Positions 51,036 through 60,555 of a DNA stretch of 64,000 nt are shown in pieces. Position numbers and translations under genes: made by a program. The stretch spans positions 716,875 to 780,874 of the forward strand of contig NZ_BMHM01000001.1 of NCBI RefSeq assembly GCF_014640815.1, given 5' to 3'. The DNA comes from Vreelandella lutescens. GTDB taxonomy: Bacteria > Pseudomonadota > Gammaproteobacteria > Pseudomonadales > Halomonadaceae. Position 1 is the first letter of the stretch, and each line of letters starts with the position of its first letter. The notes beneath the pieces are model-generated. The model was not told where the DNA came from and ran no database searches. It worked only from the letters and a program-made list of their open reading frames with translations.

Positions 51036-52898
51036 ATGCAGTCAGGGTGGAAAATGCCGTCTCAACCGTTGTCCCAGCAAGAGATGGAGACATGGAAGGC
51101 ACAGCTTGACGACGTGGGTGAGCAGTACAAAGGCCTGCTACAAGACCTGCTGTCACGCATGGTGCCTAGCGAAGCCGCTGACTCTGTGTACAGCGACATG
51201 CGCGAAAGCTTTGAAGCCGCCGCTCAATCGCTAATGAGCAACCCCAATTTGCTGTGGCAAACCCAGTCGCGTTTGGTGCAGGACCAGTGGCTGCTATGGC
51301 AGCAGGGCGTGCGCGCCATGGCCGGTGAGCAGGTGGCCCCGCTGGTCACGCCGCCCAAACACGACCGCCGCTTTAAAGACGAAGCCTGGACCACCGACCC
51401 CTACTACATGGCGATCATGCAGCAGTATTTGCTGTTCTCGCAGATGGTTGATGAGTTAATCGGCGATCTAGACGGTTTAGACGATACCCATAAGCGTAAT
51501 CTGGCGTTCTACGCCCGCCAGCTGGTGAGCGCTATGTCGCCCACCAACTTCGTCTCGACCAACCCGGAAGTGATGCGCCGCACCCTGGAAACCAAAGGCC
51601 AGAATTTGGTCGATGGCCTTGCCCGGCTGCGCGAAGATTTAGCCAACTCAGCGGAAGGCATCAACGTCCGCATGACCGACCGCAGCGCCTTTGGCGTGGG
51701 CGAGAACATTGCGGTGACGCCTGGCTCCGTGGTGTATGAAAACGAGCTGATCCAGCTGATTCAGTACACGCCCACCACCGAAAACACCTTTAAAACGCCG
51801 CTGTTGATCGTGCCGCCCTGGATCAACAAGTACTACATCCTCGACCTGCGGGAAGATAACTCGCTGGTGAAGTGGATGGTGGATCAGGGGCATACGGTAT
51901 TTCTGATCTCCTGGCGCAACCCTGGCCCCGAGCAGAGCGATATTACCTGGGCCGACTACATGCAGCTGGGCCCCATCAGCGCCATGGAAGCGATTGAGCA
52001 AGCCTGCGGTGAGAAGTCGGTTAACCTGCTGAGCTACTGCGTAGGCGGCACGCTAACGGCCTCCACCGTGGCCTATCTCACCAGCACGCGCCGTGGCCGT
52101 AAGGTGAAGTCGGTTACCTACATGGCGACGCTGCAAGATTTCCGCGACCCGGGCGATATTGGCGTCTTCCTCAATGAGCGAGTGGTTCAAGGCCTAGAGA
52201 ACACGCTGCAGTTGAAAGGCTATTTGGACGGCCGTTCGATGGCCTACACCTTCAACCTGCTGCGGGAAAATGACCTGTTCTGGTCGTTCTATATCAATAA
52301 CTACCTAAAAGGCGAAGTGCCAGCGGCCTTTGACTTGCTGTATTGGAACACCGACGGCACCAACCTAACGGCAGGCACCCATGCGTGGTATTTACGCCAT
52401 ATGTATCTGGGCAACCGTCTGGTAGAGCCGGATGGTATTGAGCTTGATGGGGTGAAAATCGACCTGCGTAAAGTCTCAACCCCCAGCTACTTTGTCTCCA
52501 CCAAAGAAGACCATATCGCCAAGTGGAACAGTACCTACTACGGTGCGCTGCTGCCTAAAGGCCCGGTCACCTTTGTGCTAGGCGGTTCTGGGCATATTGC
52601 CGGTATTGTGAACCCGCCGCATAAGAATAAGTACGGCTACTGGACCAACGACACGCTGCCTGAAACGCATGACGCGTGGCAAGAAGGCGCGACCTTTAAC
52701 GAAGGCTCTTGGTGGCCCCATTGGCAGGCGTGGGTGACAGAGAACGGCTACGCGGATGCGGACCCGAAAAAGATGGTGCCCGCCCGCCAGCCAGGAGAAG
52801 GCGAACTAAAAATCATTGAGCCCGCCCCAGGTCGTTACGTGAAAATGACCATTCCTGAAGTGCTAGGGGAAATCCCCAGCGGCGCGACCAGCCAGTAA
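51036..52898 (+). CDS. phaC: class I polyhydroxyalkanoate synthase PhaC
   Basis: PhaC polymerises (R)-3-hydroxyacyl-CoA into PHA at the granule surface. The 620 residues have the N-terminal PhaC domain (about 100-260), then the alpha/beta hydrolase catalytic part. The lipase-like box reads SYCVGG with Cys335, so the usual first Gly (GXCXG) is Ser. Asp492 (KEDHIAKW) and His520 (GSGHIAG) complete the triad. GGGGAAG precedes the ATG. It lies downstream of phasin but behind a terminator. A bidirectional terminator follows at 52961-53000. Confidence 0.95.
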   Translation: MQSGWKMPSQPLSQQEMETWKAQLDDVGEQYKGLLQDLLSRMVPSEAADSVYSDMRESFEAAAQSLMSNPNLLWQTQSRLVQDQWLLWQQGVRAMAGEQVAPLVTPPKHDRRFKDEAWTTDPYYMAIMQQYLLFSQMVDELIGDLDGLDDTHKRNLAFYARQLVSAMSPTNFVSTNPEVMRRTLETKGQNLVDGLARLREDLANSAEGINVRMTDRSAFGVGENIAVTPGSVVYENELIQLIQYTPTTENTFKTPLLIVPPWINKYYILDLREDNSLVKWMVDQGHTVFLISWRNPGPEQSDITWADYMQLGPISAMEAIEQACGEKSVNLLSYCVGGTLTASTVAYLTSTRRGRKVKSVTYMATLQDFRDPGDIGVFLNERVVQGLENTLQLKGYLDGRSMAYTFNLLRENDLFWSFYINNYLKGEVPAAFDLLYWNTDGTNLTAGTHAWYLRHMYLGNRLVEPDGIELDGVKIDLRKVSTPSYFVSTKEDHIAKWNSTYYGALLPKGPVTFVLGGSGHIAGIVNPPHKNKYGYWTNDTLPETHDAWQEGATFNEGSWWPHWQAWVTENGYADADPKKMVPARQPGEGELKIIEPAPGRYVKMTIPEVLGEIPSGATSQ

Positions 52899-52960
52899 GG
52901 CCGCCACGCCACCGCGGTTAAAGAGCTGCGTTAGGCATCAAGCCGCTCCTCAGTACCCCC

Positions 52961-53000
52961 TAAAAGCCCCTGCCACTGAAACGTGGCGGGGGCTTTTACG
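52961..53000. terminator. bidirectional terminator after phaC
   Basis: AAAAGCCCCTGCCAC pairs with GTGGCGGGGGCTTTT around a 6-nt loop; A and T runs on both sides make it work for phaC and for the convergent export operon. Confidence 0.85.
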
Positions 53001-53008
53001 TGGTGGCG

Positions 53009-54160
53009 CTACTTAGCAAGCCGACGCTGACGGTGCGCCAACCAGCCAATCCAGCTGCCGTATAGCGCACATAGCCCCAGCAACACGCCGATTTCACGCC
53101 AAATGCTGATGATCGGTGCGCCCATCTGATTGATCGCTAAAAAACCCTGGATGCCGGGTTTTACCGGAATCAGCAGGGTGATGACATCCAGCCAGCGGGG
53201 CAGGCTTTCGGCAGGCCAGGCAAAGCCTGCGGTAAACACAATAGGTAAAGAAGAGAGCAGCACCACCACGGTGGTCAGTTCCGGCCTAGGCAGTAAATAC
53301 CCCAGCCAAATCGCAAACAGCGTGGCTGCCATGAAAAACAGCAGGCTGAACAGCAGCAGTGGCCCTGGCGTGGCCACATGGGGAATCCCGTACAAGCGGA
53401 AAAAGAATCCAAAATAGAGCATCGCGAAGAGCAAATAGATCAGCATAAAGCTGGCGACTCTTAGCGGAATCGCCAGCGCCAGCGAGGTGGCGGGCTGGCC
53501 GAGAAAACGCCGAGCGCGATCTTTGATGGTGACGCTGCCTGCGGCGATCAGCAGGGTCTGGTGGAGAATCAAGACAAACACCGCCGGAACGATATAGTTC
53601 AGGTAGCCGGATGTGGGGTTAAAAACGGGTTTGGTAATCACCCGCATGGGCATGATGTGCCCAGGAATCTGCATCGGGTTATCACCTTTGAGCAAGCTGC
53701 TCATGAGTTGGGTTTGAACGCTTAACGTGGTGGCGGCGGTGAGCAGCCCCTCGACCACATTGCCATAAATGAGAAAGTAGCTGGCATCCCCTGCAAAGGA
53801 GAGGCTGGTGGGGTTGCCGAGATACACATTGCGCTCAAACCCTTCGGGGATCACCAGCAGCCCGTGAACCTCGTCATTGGCCAGCAGTGCTTCGGCTTCT
53901 GCCATGCTGCCGGGGCGTGCCGCGACTCGAATTTGCGGGGCGGCATCGGCCATGCGAATCAGCTGGCGCGCCATGGCGGAGTGGTCGCTGTCTAACACGG
54001 CAATGGCCTGCTCGCCGGGAACACTTTTTTGATATGGCAGCGGGTACAGCACCGCATAAAATAACAGGCCGCCCACAATCACCAGCAGCACCGCACGGTC
54101 GGCCACAATATGGGTTATTTCAGCACGCCATGCCTGCCAAAAGCGCCGCCAATCGCTCAT
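53009..54160 (-). CDS. ABC-2 type permease, second of two (YhhJ/YbhR-like)
   Basis: The 383-residue inner-membrane protein has one N-terminal membrane segment (about 23-40), a large periplasmic domain (VLDSDHSAMARQLIRMAD and LLVIPEGFERNVY are typical) and five C-terminal segments. This is the layout of YbhR/YhhJ permeases. The ATG at 54160 overlaps the upstream permease stop by ATGA. It is the last gene of a tolC-hlyD-permease-permease operon; the operon has no ATPase gene, so how transport is energised is open. Confidence 0.87.
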   Translation of the reverse strand: MSDWRRFWQAWRAEITHIVADRAVLLVIVGGLLFYAVLYPLPYQKSVPGEQAIAVLDSDHSAMARQLIRMADAAPQIRVAARPGSMAEAEALLANDEVHGLLVIPEGFERNVYLGNPTSLSFAGDASYFLIYGNVVEGLLTAATTLSVQTQLMSSLLKGDNPMQIPGHIMPMRVITKPVFNPTSGYLNYIVPAVFVLILHQTLLIAAGSVTIKDRARRFLGQPATSLALAIPLRVASFMLIYLLFAMLYFGFFFRLYGIPHVATPGPLLLFSLLFFMAATLFAIWLGYLLPRPELTTVVVLLSSLPIVFTAGFAWPAESLPRWLDVITLLIPVKPGIQGFLAINQMGAPIISIWREIGVLLGLCALYGSWIGWLAHRQRRLAK

Positions 54161-55305
54161 GTGGATACCTGCTCGGTAGGGTCGACGGTGAGCTGCTTGG
54201 GTAGTGCCCGAATAGCAAAAGGCAGCGGAATGAGAAACAGCAGCAGGGTGAGTAAGGGCGGCAACAGCGTGGCGAGCGGCGCACCGTGGTCGGCCACTGC
54301 GACCTGCAGCTCAATGTAATGGGTGGAGGGCATTAAATTTCCCCAGAGACGAGCCAACATATTCATATCGCCACGTGGAAAGGTAATGCCCATAAAGGCA
54401 AACGCCGGGGCAAGGTAGGCGGCGCATAAACTCAGCGCTCGCACTTTATTGGCCACTACGGCAAGTATCAGCATCGCCATGCTTTGTATCGCCAGCACCA
54501 TCAGGGCCATGCCCACGATTAACCATCCAACGGAGCCCTCCGGGGTCCAGCCAAGAAAATAGTGAAATAGCCCTAGCGTGATTAGCCCTTGTAACCAGAG
54601 CAGCAGCGAAATAGGCATGAGCAGCTGCCAAAGGGCATGGCTTCTAGCGAGGTAGCCGTCAGGCAGCGGGGCGTTTTCTAAACGCCAGTACAGGGTGAGG
54701 AGCGTGGCGACAACAATCATGATTTGCCATAAGGCAGGGGTAATCGTCGTGACCAAGAACAGCGCGTAACTCATGCCCGCGTTATACAGCGCGGTGATTT
54801 GTGGACGCACAGGTGCAGCTGCGGCCACCGCTTCAGGAAGGGCGTAGCCTTGCCCTAACCGAAGTGCCACGCCTGTTTCTGCGGCAAAGGTCATGCTGGA
54901 TTGCGTGACAGCAGAGGCAATGAACTTGCCCGCCAGTAAGTACTGACTATTGTAGAAAGCCACCGCCTCCGGGCTTAGCGACAGCCGTAAGTCGCGCCCA
55001 AAATCGTTGGGGATAATCAGCAGCGCCAGCACCTCGCCGCGTTGCAGTGCCACGGCACCTTCACTGGGCGAGGCATAGGGGTGACGTACATCCAGCGCGG
55101 GGCTGGCGTCTAGGTGGCGCTGCAGTGCGCGGGCTTCAGCGGTGTGGTCTAAATCCACCACTCCAATAGGCAGCGACTGTGGCGTGCCTAGGGCAAAAAT
55201 GGCGATTAACAGCAGTGTCAGTACGGGCGGTAGCCAACCCACCAGCGCCAATAACCAAGGCTGGCGACGTAGCGCCTGCCAGCCAGTAACGTTATTCGTT
55301 GCCAT
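54157..55305 (-). CDS. ABC-2 type permease, first of two (YbhS/DUF3533-like)
   Basis: The 382-residue protein has the same ABC-2 plan: a first membrane segment near 20-42, a periplasmic domain with VVDLDHTAEARALQRHLD and LALLIIPNDFGRDL, then five or six C-terminal segments. It pairs with the next permease, probably as a heterodimer. ATG 55305 overlaps the hlyD end by 14 nt; a TTG at 55323 would be longer but is less likely. The export substrate is unknown; YbhFSR-like pumps handle drugs or fatty acids. Confidence 0.86.
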   Translation of the reverse strand: MATNNVTGWQALRRQPWLLALVGWLPPVLTLLLIAIFALGTPQSLPIGVVDLDHTAEARALQRHLDASPALDVRHPYASPSEGAVALQRGEVLALLIIPNDFGRDLRLSLSPEAVAFYNSQYLLAGKFIASAVTQSSMTFAAETGVALRLGQGYALPEAVAAAAPVRPQITALYNAGMSYALFLVTTITPALWQIMIVVATLLTLYWRLENAPLPDGYLARSHALWQLLMPISLLLWLQGLITLGLFHYFLGWTPEGSVGWLIVGMALMVLAIQSMAMLILAVVANKVRALSLCAAYLAPAFAFMGITFPRGDMNMLARLWGNLMPSTHYIELQVAVADHGAPLATLLPPLLTLLLFLIPLPFAIRALPKQLTVDPTEQVST

Positions 55306-56299
55306 GTTGGGTGTTTGAGTCAAGGTCGGGTAGTTCGAGCAGCACGCTCATGCCAGCCCTTAGCCCCGCCACCGGCGCAACAGGGTGCATTTCCACCTCG
55401 AAAGTGCGCATATCGAATCCACGCCCTGGCACGGTGGCCCGCCATGTGGCGAAATCGCCGAGCGCCGCAATATGGGTCACACGAAACAGCGCGGTTTGGT
55501 TAAGCGCCGGAATCGTCAGTTCAAGCTCTGCCCCTGGCGGTACCCGTTGGAGAAGGTCTTCGCGAACGTTAAACAGCGCCCAGGCGTCATCAAGGTCGGT
55601 GATCATCACCACTGGGAAGCCCTGAGGCACCAGCTCGCCGACATTCAGCAGCACGTTGCTTACCACCCCAGAGTGATGCGCAAAGGCCATGGAGTCTTCG
55701 AGTAATTCGTTGATCTCTTCCCGTAGGCTGGTGGTGATCTCCTCGCCTGCACGGCTAGCGGTGCGGGCCTCTTCACGCGGGCCAGCCTCAGCCAAGCGCA
55801 ATATTTCACCGGCAGTAACGCGTGTTTGCTCCGCCACGCGCAGCAAAGTGAAGGTTTCATCCAAGCGCTGGCGCGCCACTACGCCCTGGTCGGCCAGCAC
55901 CCGAATACGTTCATAGGTGGTGCGCGCCATGCTTTCAGCCGCCTGAGCTTTCTGAAACTCGCTGCGTGCCGCGGCTATTTTCTCTTCCCGAGTGCCGCCT
56001 TCCACCGCTTGGGCTAACGACCGGCTGATGGTGTCTAGCGCATCGACCTGGGTCAATTTGGCTTCGAGTTCGGGGCTGTCGATACGAAACATACGCTCGC
56101 CTGCGGCAACGCGGTCGCCACGGCGCACGTCAATCTCGGCAAGGCGACCGGGGACTTTGGAGGAGACCATATATTGGCGCGCCTCTATTTGCCCCTGCAG
56201 TTGCGGCGTGGGCGGGCGATACGTACGCCAAAACACCGTGGCAATGGCCCCTATGATCACCACCAACATGGCCAGCAGGAGGAGTTTACGAGTGGTCAC
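55292..56299 (-). CDS. HlyD/EmrA-like periplasmic adaptor (membrane fusion protein)
   Basis: The 335-residue protein has one N-terminal membrane anchor (LLLLAMLVVIIGAIATVFW at 5-23), a split lipoyl domain (GQIEARQYMVSSKVPGRLAEI near 36-56 and FAHHSGVVSNVLLNVGE near 205), and a long coiled coil (about 75-195, Ala/Glu-rich) between the lipoyl halves. A beta-barrel part follows. It links the inner permeases to the TolC-like channel. Start is GTG at 56299, overlapping the upstream stop (GTGA). Confidence 0.9.
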   Translation of the reverse strand: MTTRKLLLLAMLVVIIGAIATVFWRTYRPPTPQLQGQIEARQYMVSSKVPGRLAEIDVRRGDRVAAGERMFRIDSPELEAKLTQVDALDTISRSLAQAVEGGTREEKIAAARSEFQKAQAAESMARTTYERIRVLADQGVVARQRLDETFTLLRVAEQTRVTAGEILRLAEAGPREEARTASRAGEEITTSLREEINELLEDSMAFAHHSGVVSNVLLNVGELVPQGFPVVMITDLDDAWALFNVREDLLQRVPPGAELELTIPALNQTALFRVTHIAALGDFATWRATVPGRGFDMRTFEVEMHPVAPVAGLRAGMSVLLELPDLDSNTQHGNE

Positions 56300-57732
56300 T
56301 GGATGGGCTCTCCCTGGCTAAGGTAGTCAAACAGCGCCTCTTGCTGGCCGGTAATGCTTAATAGCTGTGCCAGCGAGACGACAAACTGAAAGGCCGTCGC
56401 ATCTCGGCGTGTTTGTGTCGCGGATAAAAATGTCTGCGCATCAATCACGTCTAGCGCACGGCCCAAGCCCTCTGCAAACGCGAGTTCCTGCAAGCGCAGG
56501 CTCTCTTCCGCTAACGCAACGGTGCTGGCAAGGTCGCGATACTCATTCAGCGCCTGCTGAGCGTCGCGATACTGGTGGTCAAGCAGCAGTTCCAGCCGTC
56601 GCGCCGCCGCCTGCTGGCGGTGGTCTAATTCCACCACGGTGCTAACGGCGGCCTGCACTTTGCCGCTGCGCCCGCTGCGGTCCACCAGCGGCACGCTAAC
56701 GCCGACCCCCACTAGCCAATCGGGCGTGAGGTCGCTGGCCACCGAGTCATCTTCATAAAGGTTATAGCTGCCGTACATGAACACATTCGGTTGATACAGC
56801 CCGCGGCTTGCGTCAACGACGCTCTCCGCCTGTGCTTTTTGATTGGCGAGCAGCCTAAGCCCTGGGTGGTTAGCAAGCCCCGGCGTGAACGTATCCATAG
56901 GCGGCAGTGTGCTTAGCGTAAAAAGCGGCGAGCTAGGCACAAGTAGCGAGGGAGAGTGCGCCGCCAAAGAGGGCTGGGTACTGGCATGATGAACGAGCGA
57001 GGCCAGCGCCTGCCGGGCGCTATTGCGCTGCTCTTCTACGGCGCGGGTAGTAATGCGAGCGCGATCATAGGCGGCTTCTGCTGCTAACCGCTCTACCCGC
57101 GCAATTTGGAATTGATCCTCCAGCGCCTGGGCGGAACGGTAATGGTGGCCTAGGGTTGATTCCGTTTGGCGCTGGGTGGCTAGGGCTCTCTCTGCCATCA
57201 CCAACCCATAGTAGGTGCTCACTAACTCCATAAAGCGCACGCGGTAGACTTCTTCAAGTAACAAGGCAGCCGCTTGCTCTTCCAATGAGAGTAAGTCCCG
57301 CGCCGTGGTGATTCTTCCGCCGGTATACAGGGGCCAAAACATCGCCAGCGAGCTTCTGGCGATATTGCGATTAGTTACCGGGGTGGTAAAGGCCTCAGGC
57401 CCGCCAATTAAATCGACTAACAGCTGGCCGGGAACCGTTGCCGCTGCGCTGGTTAACGGGTTAAGCGCTAAGGCATCCACTTCGATGGGACTATTTAAGT
57501 GGGTGTAGGAGCCGATTAAGTCGATTTGCGGAAGTAGCAAACTGCTACTTGAAGAGAGAAGGGCGGCCGCTCTTTGCTGAGCGGCTTGCCCGGCGGCAAC
57601 GTCGTCGTCTTGTTCGCGCAGCTGTTGCCAAGCGGTGGGGAGTGAAATTGGCTGCGCAGCGGCAGAGAGGCTAACCGAGGCTGCAGCCATCACCAGGATA
57701 GAGGTGCATAGCCGTCTGAATGAGATATTCAC
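56296..57732 (-). CDS. TolC family outer-membrane efflux protein
   Basis: The precursor has a signal peptide (MNISFRRLCTS, hydrophobic LVMAAASVSLSA, AAAQ) and two outer-membrane-factor repeats of the TolC type (about 30-240 and 245-470), with long helices such as ARRLELLLDHQYRDAQQALNEY. It should form the outer channel for the HlyD and ABC-2 genes downstream. Three in-frame GTG codons (57741, 57738, 57732) could start it; I prefer 57732, which places the ribosome-like AAGGG at a good distance. It is first in the operon. Confidence 0.88.
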   Translation of the reverse strand: MNISFRRLCTSILVMAAASVSLSAAAQPISLPTAWQQLREQDDDVAAGQAAQQRAAALLSSSSSLLLPQIDLIGSYTHLNSPIEVDALALNPLTSAAATVPGQLLVDLIGGPEAFTTPVTNRNIARSSLAMFWPLYTGGRITTARDLLSLEEQAAALLLEEVYRVRFMELVSTYYGLVMAERALATQRQTESTLGHHYRSAQALEDQFQIARVERLAAEAAYDRARITTRAVEEQRNSARQALASLVHHASTQPSLAAHSPSLLVPSSPLFTLSTLPPMDTFTPGLANHPGLRLLANQKAQAESVVDASRGLYQPNVFMYGSYNLYEDDSVASDLTPDWLVGVGVSVPLVDRSGRSGKVQAAVSTVVELDHRQQAAARRLELLLDHQYRDAQQALNEYRDLASTVALAEESLRLQELAFAEGLGRALDVIDAQTFLSATQTRRDATAFQFVVSLAQLLSITGQQEALFDYLSQGEPIQ

Positions 57733-58024
57733 TCTCACCACCCTTAATCTATGTGTTATTGACGTTAAACCATAGTGAGGGAGGGAAGTACAAGCGCTGT
57801 TTTCAAATAGAGAGCATTCGTGTTGAAACAGCGTTACGAGACGCTTTTACGCAGTAACGTGAGACTAATAACCGCTATGCGGTGAATGGTTATTTGCGTT
57901 TCAGTGATAAAAGGGTTTTCAACGGCTTGGCTAGCTGGTTGAGTGCTTTACCCCAACATCTTGCCAAACAGTAGGCATTCAGCAGATGTTGGGGTGAAAG
58001 TGTCGCCTATTTAACGGCCAACGC
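57733..58024. other. intergenic region with a long inverted repeat downstream of lnt
   Basis: This gap holds the promoter side of the export operon and the end of lnt transcription. ACCCCAACATCT (57950-57961) and AGATGTTGGGGT (57984-57995) are perfect 12-bp complements, with TGCC/GGCA pairing inside. No T run follows on the minus strand, so the structure may be a terminator of lnt of weak type or a stabilising 3' hairpin. No gene is seen. Confidence 0.45.
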
Positions 58025-59482
58025 TTAGCGCCTGCGCAGTAAGCCTGGAACCAGCATCAGCCCCGCCAGCAGCCATACGGGCCAGCTACCCATGCGGGTG
58101 AACGGCGTTAACCCTTCCATGGCGTAGAACTCGCCCGTGAGGTAGGTGGTTTCAAACTGCGGGGCGCGGTTTACCAGTTCACCACGGGGGTTAATAATGG
58201 CGGTGATGCCGTTGCTGGTGGCGCGAACCACGTAGCGGCCATTTTCCAGCGCACGCAGGCGGGCAATTTGCAGGTGCTGGTGCGGGCCAATAGAGGCACC
58301 AAACCAGGTGTCGTTAGAGACCGTCACAATCACGCCGCTATCGGCTGCCCGCTGTGCGACGAGCTGCGGGTAGATAATTTCGTAGCAAATGGCGTTACCA
58401 ATCGCGACGCCCGCTGCCTGCATCGGCACTTGCTCTGACGCGCCTTTGCTAAAGCTAGACATCGGCAGGTCAAAGAAGTCGATGGCCCCCCGCAGCACGC
58501 TCTCTAGCGGCAGGTACTCCCCAAACGGCACTAAGTGCTCTTTTTGGTAGCTGCCTTCTACATTGCCCACGCCAATCACGCTATTAAAGTAGCGGTTGTT
58601 CTCATCGAGCTGAACAATGCCCGTTAGCAGCGCGGCTTCAGGCGGCAGGTTGGCCTGCACGCGCTCCAGCACTGGCCGGGCTTGGCTATCAATCATGGGC
58701 AGCGCGGTTTCAGGCCATAAGATCAGATCCGCTTCATCCGCCACTTCGCGGGTTAAGTCGCTGTAGATATTCGCGGCGGTGCGCTGGCCTTCAGGGGTCC
58801 ATTTTAATAGCTGGGGCAGGTTGCCCTGCAGCAGCGCAACGCGAGTGGGTTCGCTTACGGGCGTTGTCCACTGGTGGGTTAAGGCAAGCGGAGCCAGCCA
58901 GATAGCGGCCAGCGGTAGCGCCGCCCACCACTGGCGGCGCAGCAGCTCCGCCCCTAACGTGCCGGTAAGCACCACCAGCAGCGAGAGTAAGTACACACCG
59001 CCAACAGGTGCCCAATTGGCCAGTGGGGAGTCTACGTAGCTAGAGCCCACCAGCAGCCAGGGGAAACCGGTAAACAAGTAAGTGCGCAGCACTTCGCCCA
59101 GCACCCACGCGCCTGCGAAGGTGAGCAGCGCCCAGCGGGGGCCAATAAAGCGCCGATAGAGCCAGAACGTGCCCGCAAAAAACAGCGCCAGTACGCTCAC
59201 AAACAGCGCGGTTAAGAAGACCGCGAGCGGCGCACCGGTGTAGCCGTAGTCGTGAATCGAAACGTAGACCCATGAGGTGCCGCTGGCAAACAGCGCCACG
59301 CCATACAGCCAGCCTTTTAACGCGGCTTGGGCAGGGCTTAAGGTGTGCAGGCCTGCATACAGCAGGCCGATGGCAACAGGGCCAAGCCACCAAAGCTCAA
59401 ACGGAGAAGCGGTAAGCGTCGTAAAGCCGCCAGCCACTAAGGCGGCTAGCAGCTGAAGCGTCAACGTGGGTGTAAACCCCAT
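58025..59482 (-). CDS. lnt: apolipoprotein N-acyltransferase
   Basis: Lnt transfers the third acyl chain onto lipoproteins in the inner membrane. The 485-residue protein has about eight membrane segments (six in the first 200 residues, one at the very C-terminus) around a periplasmic nitrilase domain. The catalytic triad is visible: Glu258 in WPETALPM, Lys314 in QKEHLVPFGEYLP, Cys366 in CYEII. It lies 48 bp downstream of corC in the same direction, the E. coli order (ybeZ-ybeY-corC-lnt). Confidence 0.95.
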   Translation of the reverse strand: MGFTPTLTLQLLAALVAGGFTTLTASPFELWWLGPVAIGLLYAGLHTLSPAQAALKGWLYGVALFASGTSWVYVSIHDYGYTGAPLAVFLTALFVSVLALFFAGTFWLYRRFIGPRWALLTFAGAWVLGEVLRTYLFTGFPWLLVGSSYVDSPLANWAPVGGVYLLSLLVVLTGTLGAELLRRQWWAALPLAAIWLAPLALTHQWTTPVSEPTRVALLQGNLPQLLKWTPEGQRTAANIYSDLTREVADEADLILWPETALPMIDSQARPVLERVQANLPPEAALLTGIVQLDENNRYFNSVIGVGNVEGSYQKEHLVPFGEYLPLESVLRGAIDFFDLPMSSFSKGASEQVPMQAAGVAIGNAICYEIIYPQLVAQRAADSGVIVTVSNDTWFGASIGPHQHLQIARLRALENGRYVVRATSNGITAIINPRGELVNRAPQFETTYLTGEFYAMEGLTPFTRMGSWPVWLLAGLMLVPGLLRRR

Positions 59483-59530
59483 GGCGATATCCTATCAGCA
59501 GGGTGAGGTAGGCAAGGTGAGGGCGACAGG

Positions 59531-60415
59531 CTAGTCGTCTTGGCTTTCGTCTTCCGTAGGTTCGCTATCGCGATAGGCCTCAAGTAGACGTATCCGGCGG
59601 TTATCGGCGTTCAGAATCACAAACCGCCAGCCGCCTAAGCTGGTGTGCTCGCCACGGCCGGGTAGGTGGCCAAACTGCTGCATCACCAGGCCGCCCACCG
59701 TGTCGAACTCGTCATCAGAGAACTCGGTGCCAAAGCGCTCGTTGAAGTCTTCAATTGGGGTGAGGGCGCGGATCGCGAAGTGGCCGTTCTCCAGCGTGCG
59801 GATATCGTCCTCTTCATCGGTGTCATGCTCATCTTCGATATCCCCGACAATTTGCTCCAGAATATCTTCAATGGTGATGATACCCGCGGTGCCGCCATAC
59901 TCATCCACCACGATGGCCATGTGGTTATGGGTTTCGCGGAACTCTTTGAGCAGCGTGTTCAGGCGTTTGGACTCTGGAATAAACATGGCAGGGCGCAGCA
60001 CGTCTTCCAGTTTGAACGCATCGCGGCTCTCTTGCGATTGCGACAGCAGCGGCAGCAGGTCTTTGACCAGCAGGATGCCCTTCACGTCGTCCAGGTTTTC
60101 GCCCACTACCGGGTAGCGGGAGTGGCCGGTTTCCTGAATCAGGGGCAGGTAATCATCCCGCGTTTGATCAAGGGTGATGGCTGATACCTGAGAGCGTGGG
60201 ATCAAGATTTCACGCACCTGCTGGTCGCTGATCTCAAGTGCGCCCTCAATAATCATGATGGCGTCTTGGTCCAGCTTCAGTTTCCCTGCGGTGTGGCGTA
60301 AAAACGTCATCAGCTCATCCCGCGAGCTGGGTTCGTCGTTGTCTCCGGAAAGGGCGCCAAAGAGTTTCTCGAGCCATGATTTTTGATTGGGGTTGCTCGA
60401 TCGGTCTTCGCTCAT
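59531..60415 (-). CDS. corC: CorC/HlyC family CBS-domain protein (magnesium/cobalt efflux)
   Basis: The 294-residue cytosolic protein has two CBS domains (about 50-180, with ILIPRSQVSAITL and VVDEYGGTAGIITIEDILE) and a C-terminal CorC_HlyC domain (IRALTPIEDFNERFGT then DTVGGLVMQQFGHLPGRGE). E. coli CorC works in Mg/Co efflux; here it belongs to the conserved ybeY-corC-lnt cluster. Start is ATG 60415 with GAGAG upstream; a longer frame to 60478 lacks a ribosome site. An acidic tail ends the protein. Confidence 0.92.
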   Translation of the reverse strand: MSEDRSSNPNQKSWLEKLFGALSGDNDEPSSRDELMTFLRHTAGKLKLDQDAIMIIEGALEISDQQVREILIPRSQVSAITLDQTRDDYLPLIQETGHSRYPVVGENLDDVKGILLVKDLLPLLSQSQESRDAFKLEDVLRPAMFIPESKRLNTLLKEFRETHNHMAIVVDEYGGTAGIITIEDILEQIVGDIEDEHDTDEEDDIRTLENGHFAIRALTPIEDFNERFGTEFSDDEFDTVGGLVMQQFGHLPGRGEHTSLGGWRFVILNADNRRIRLLEAYRDSEPTEDESQDD

Positions 60416-60555
60416 TGCGTCAAATCTCTCAGTTACGAAAAAGGGTATTACGAACGGATGATCGTATTTACACGTCATCGTTTTATCACTGAGTGGCGGC
60501 CAACACCACTCTAAACATAGGCACCTGAACCATTAGGCTGGCTCAGGGTAGCAGC

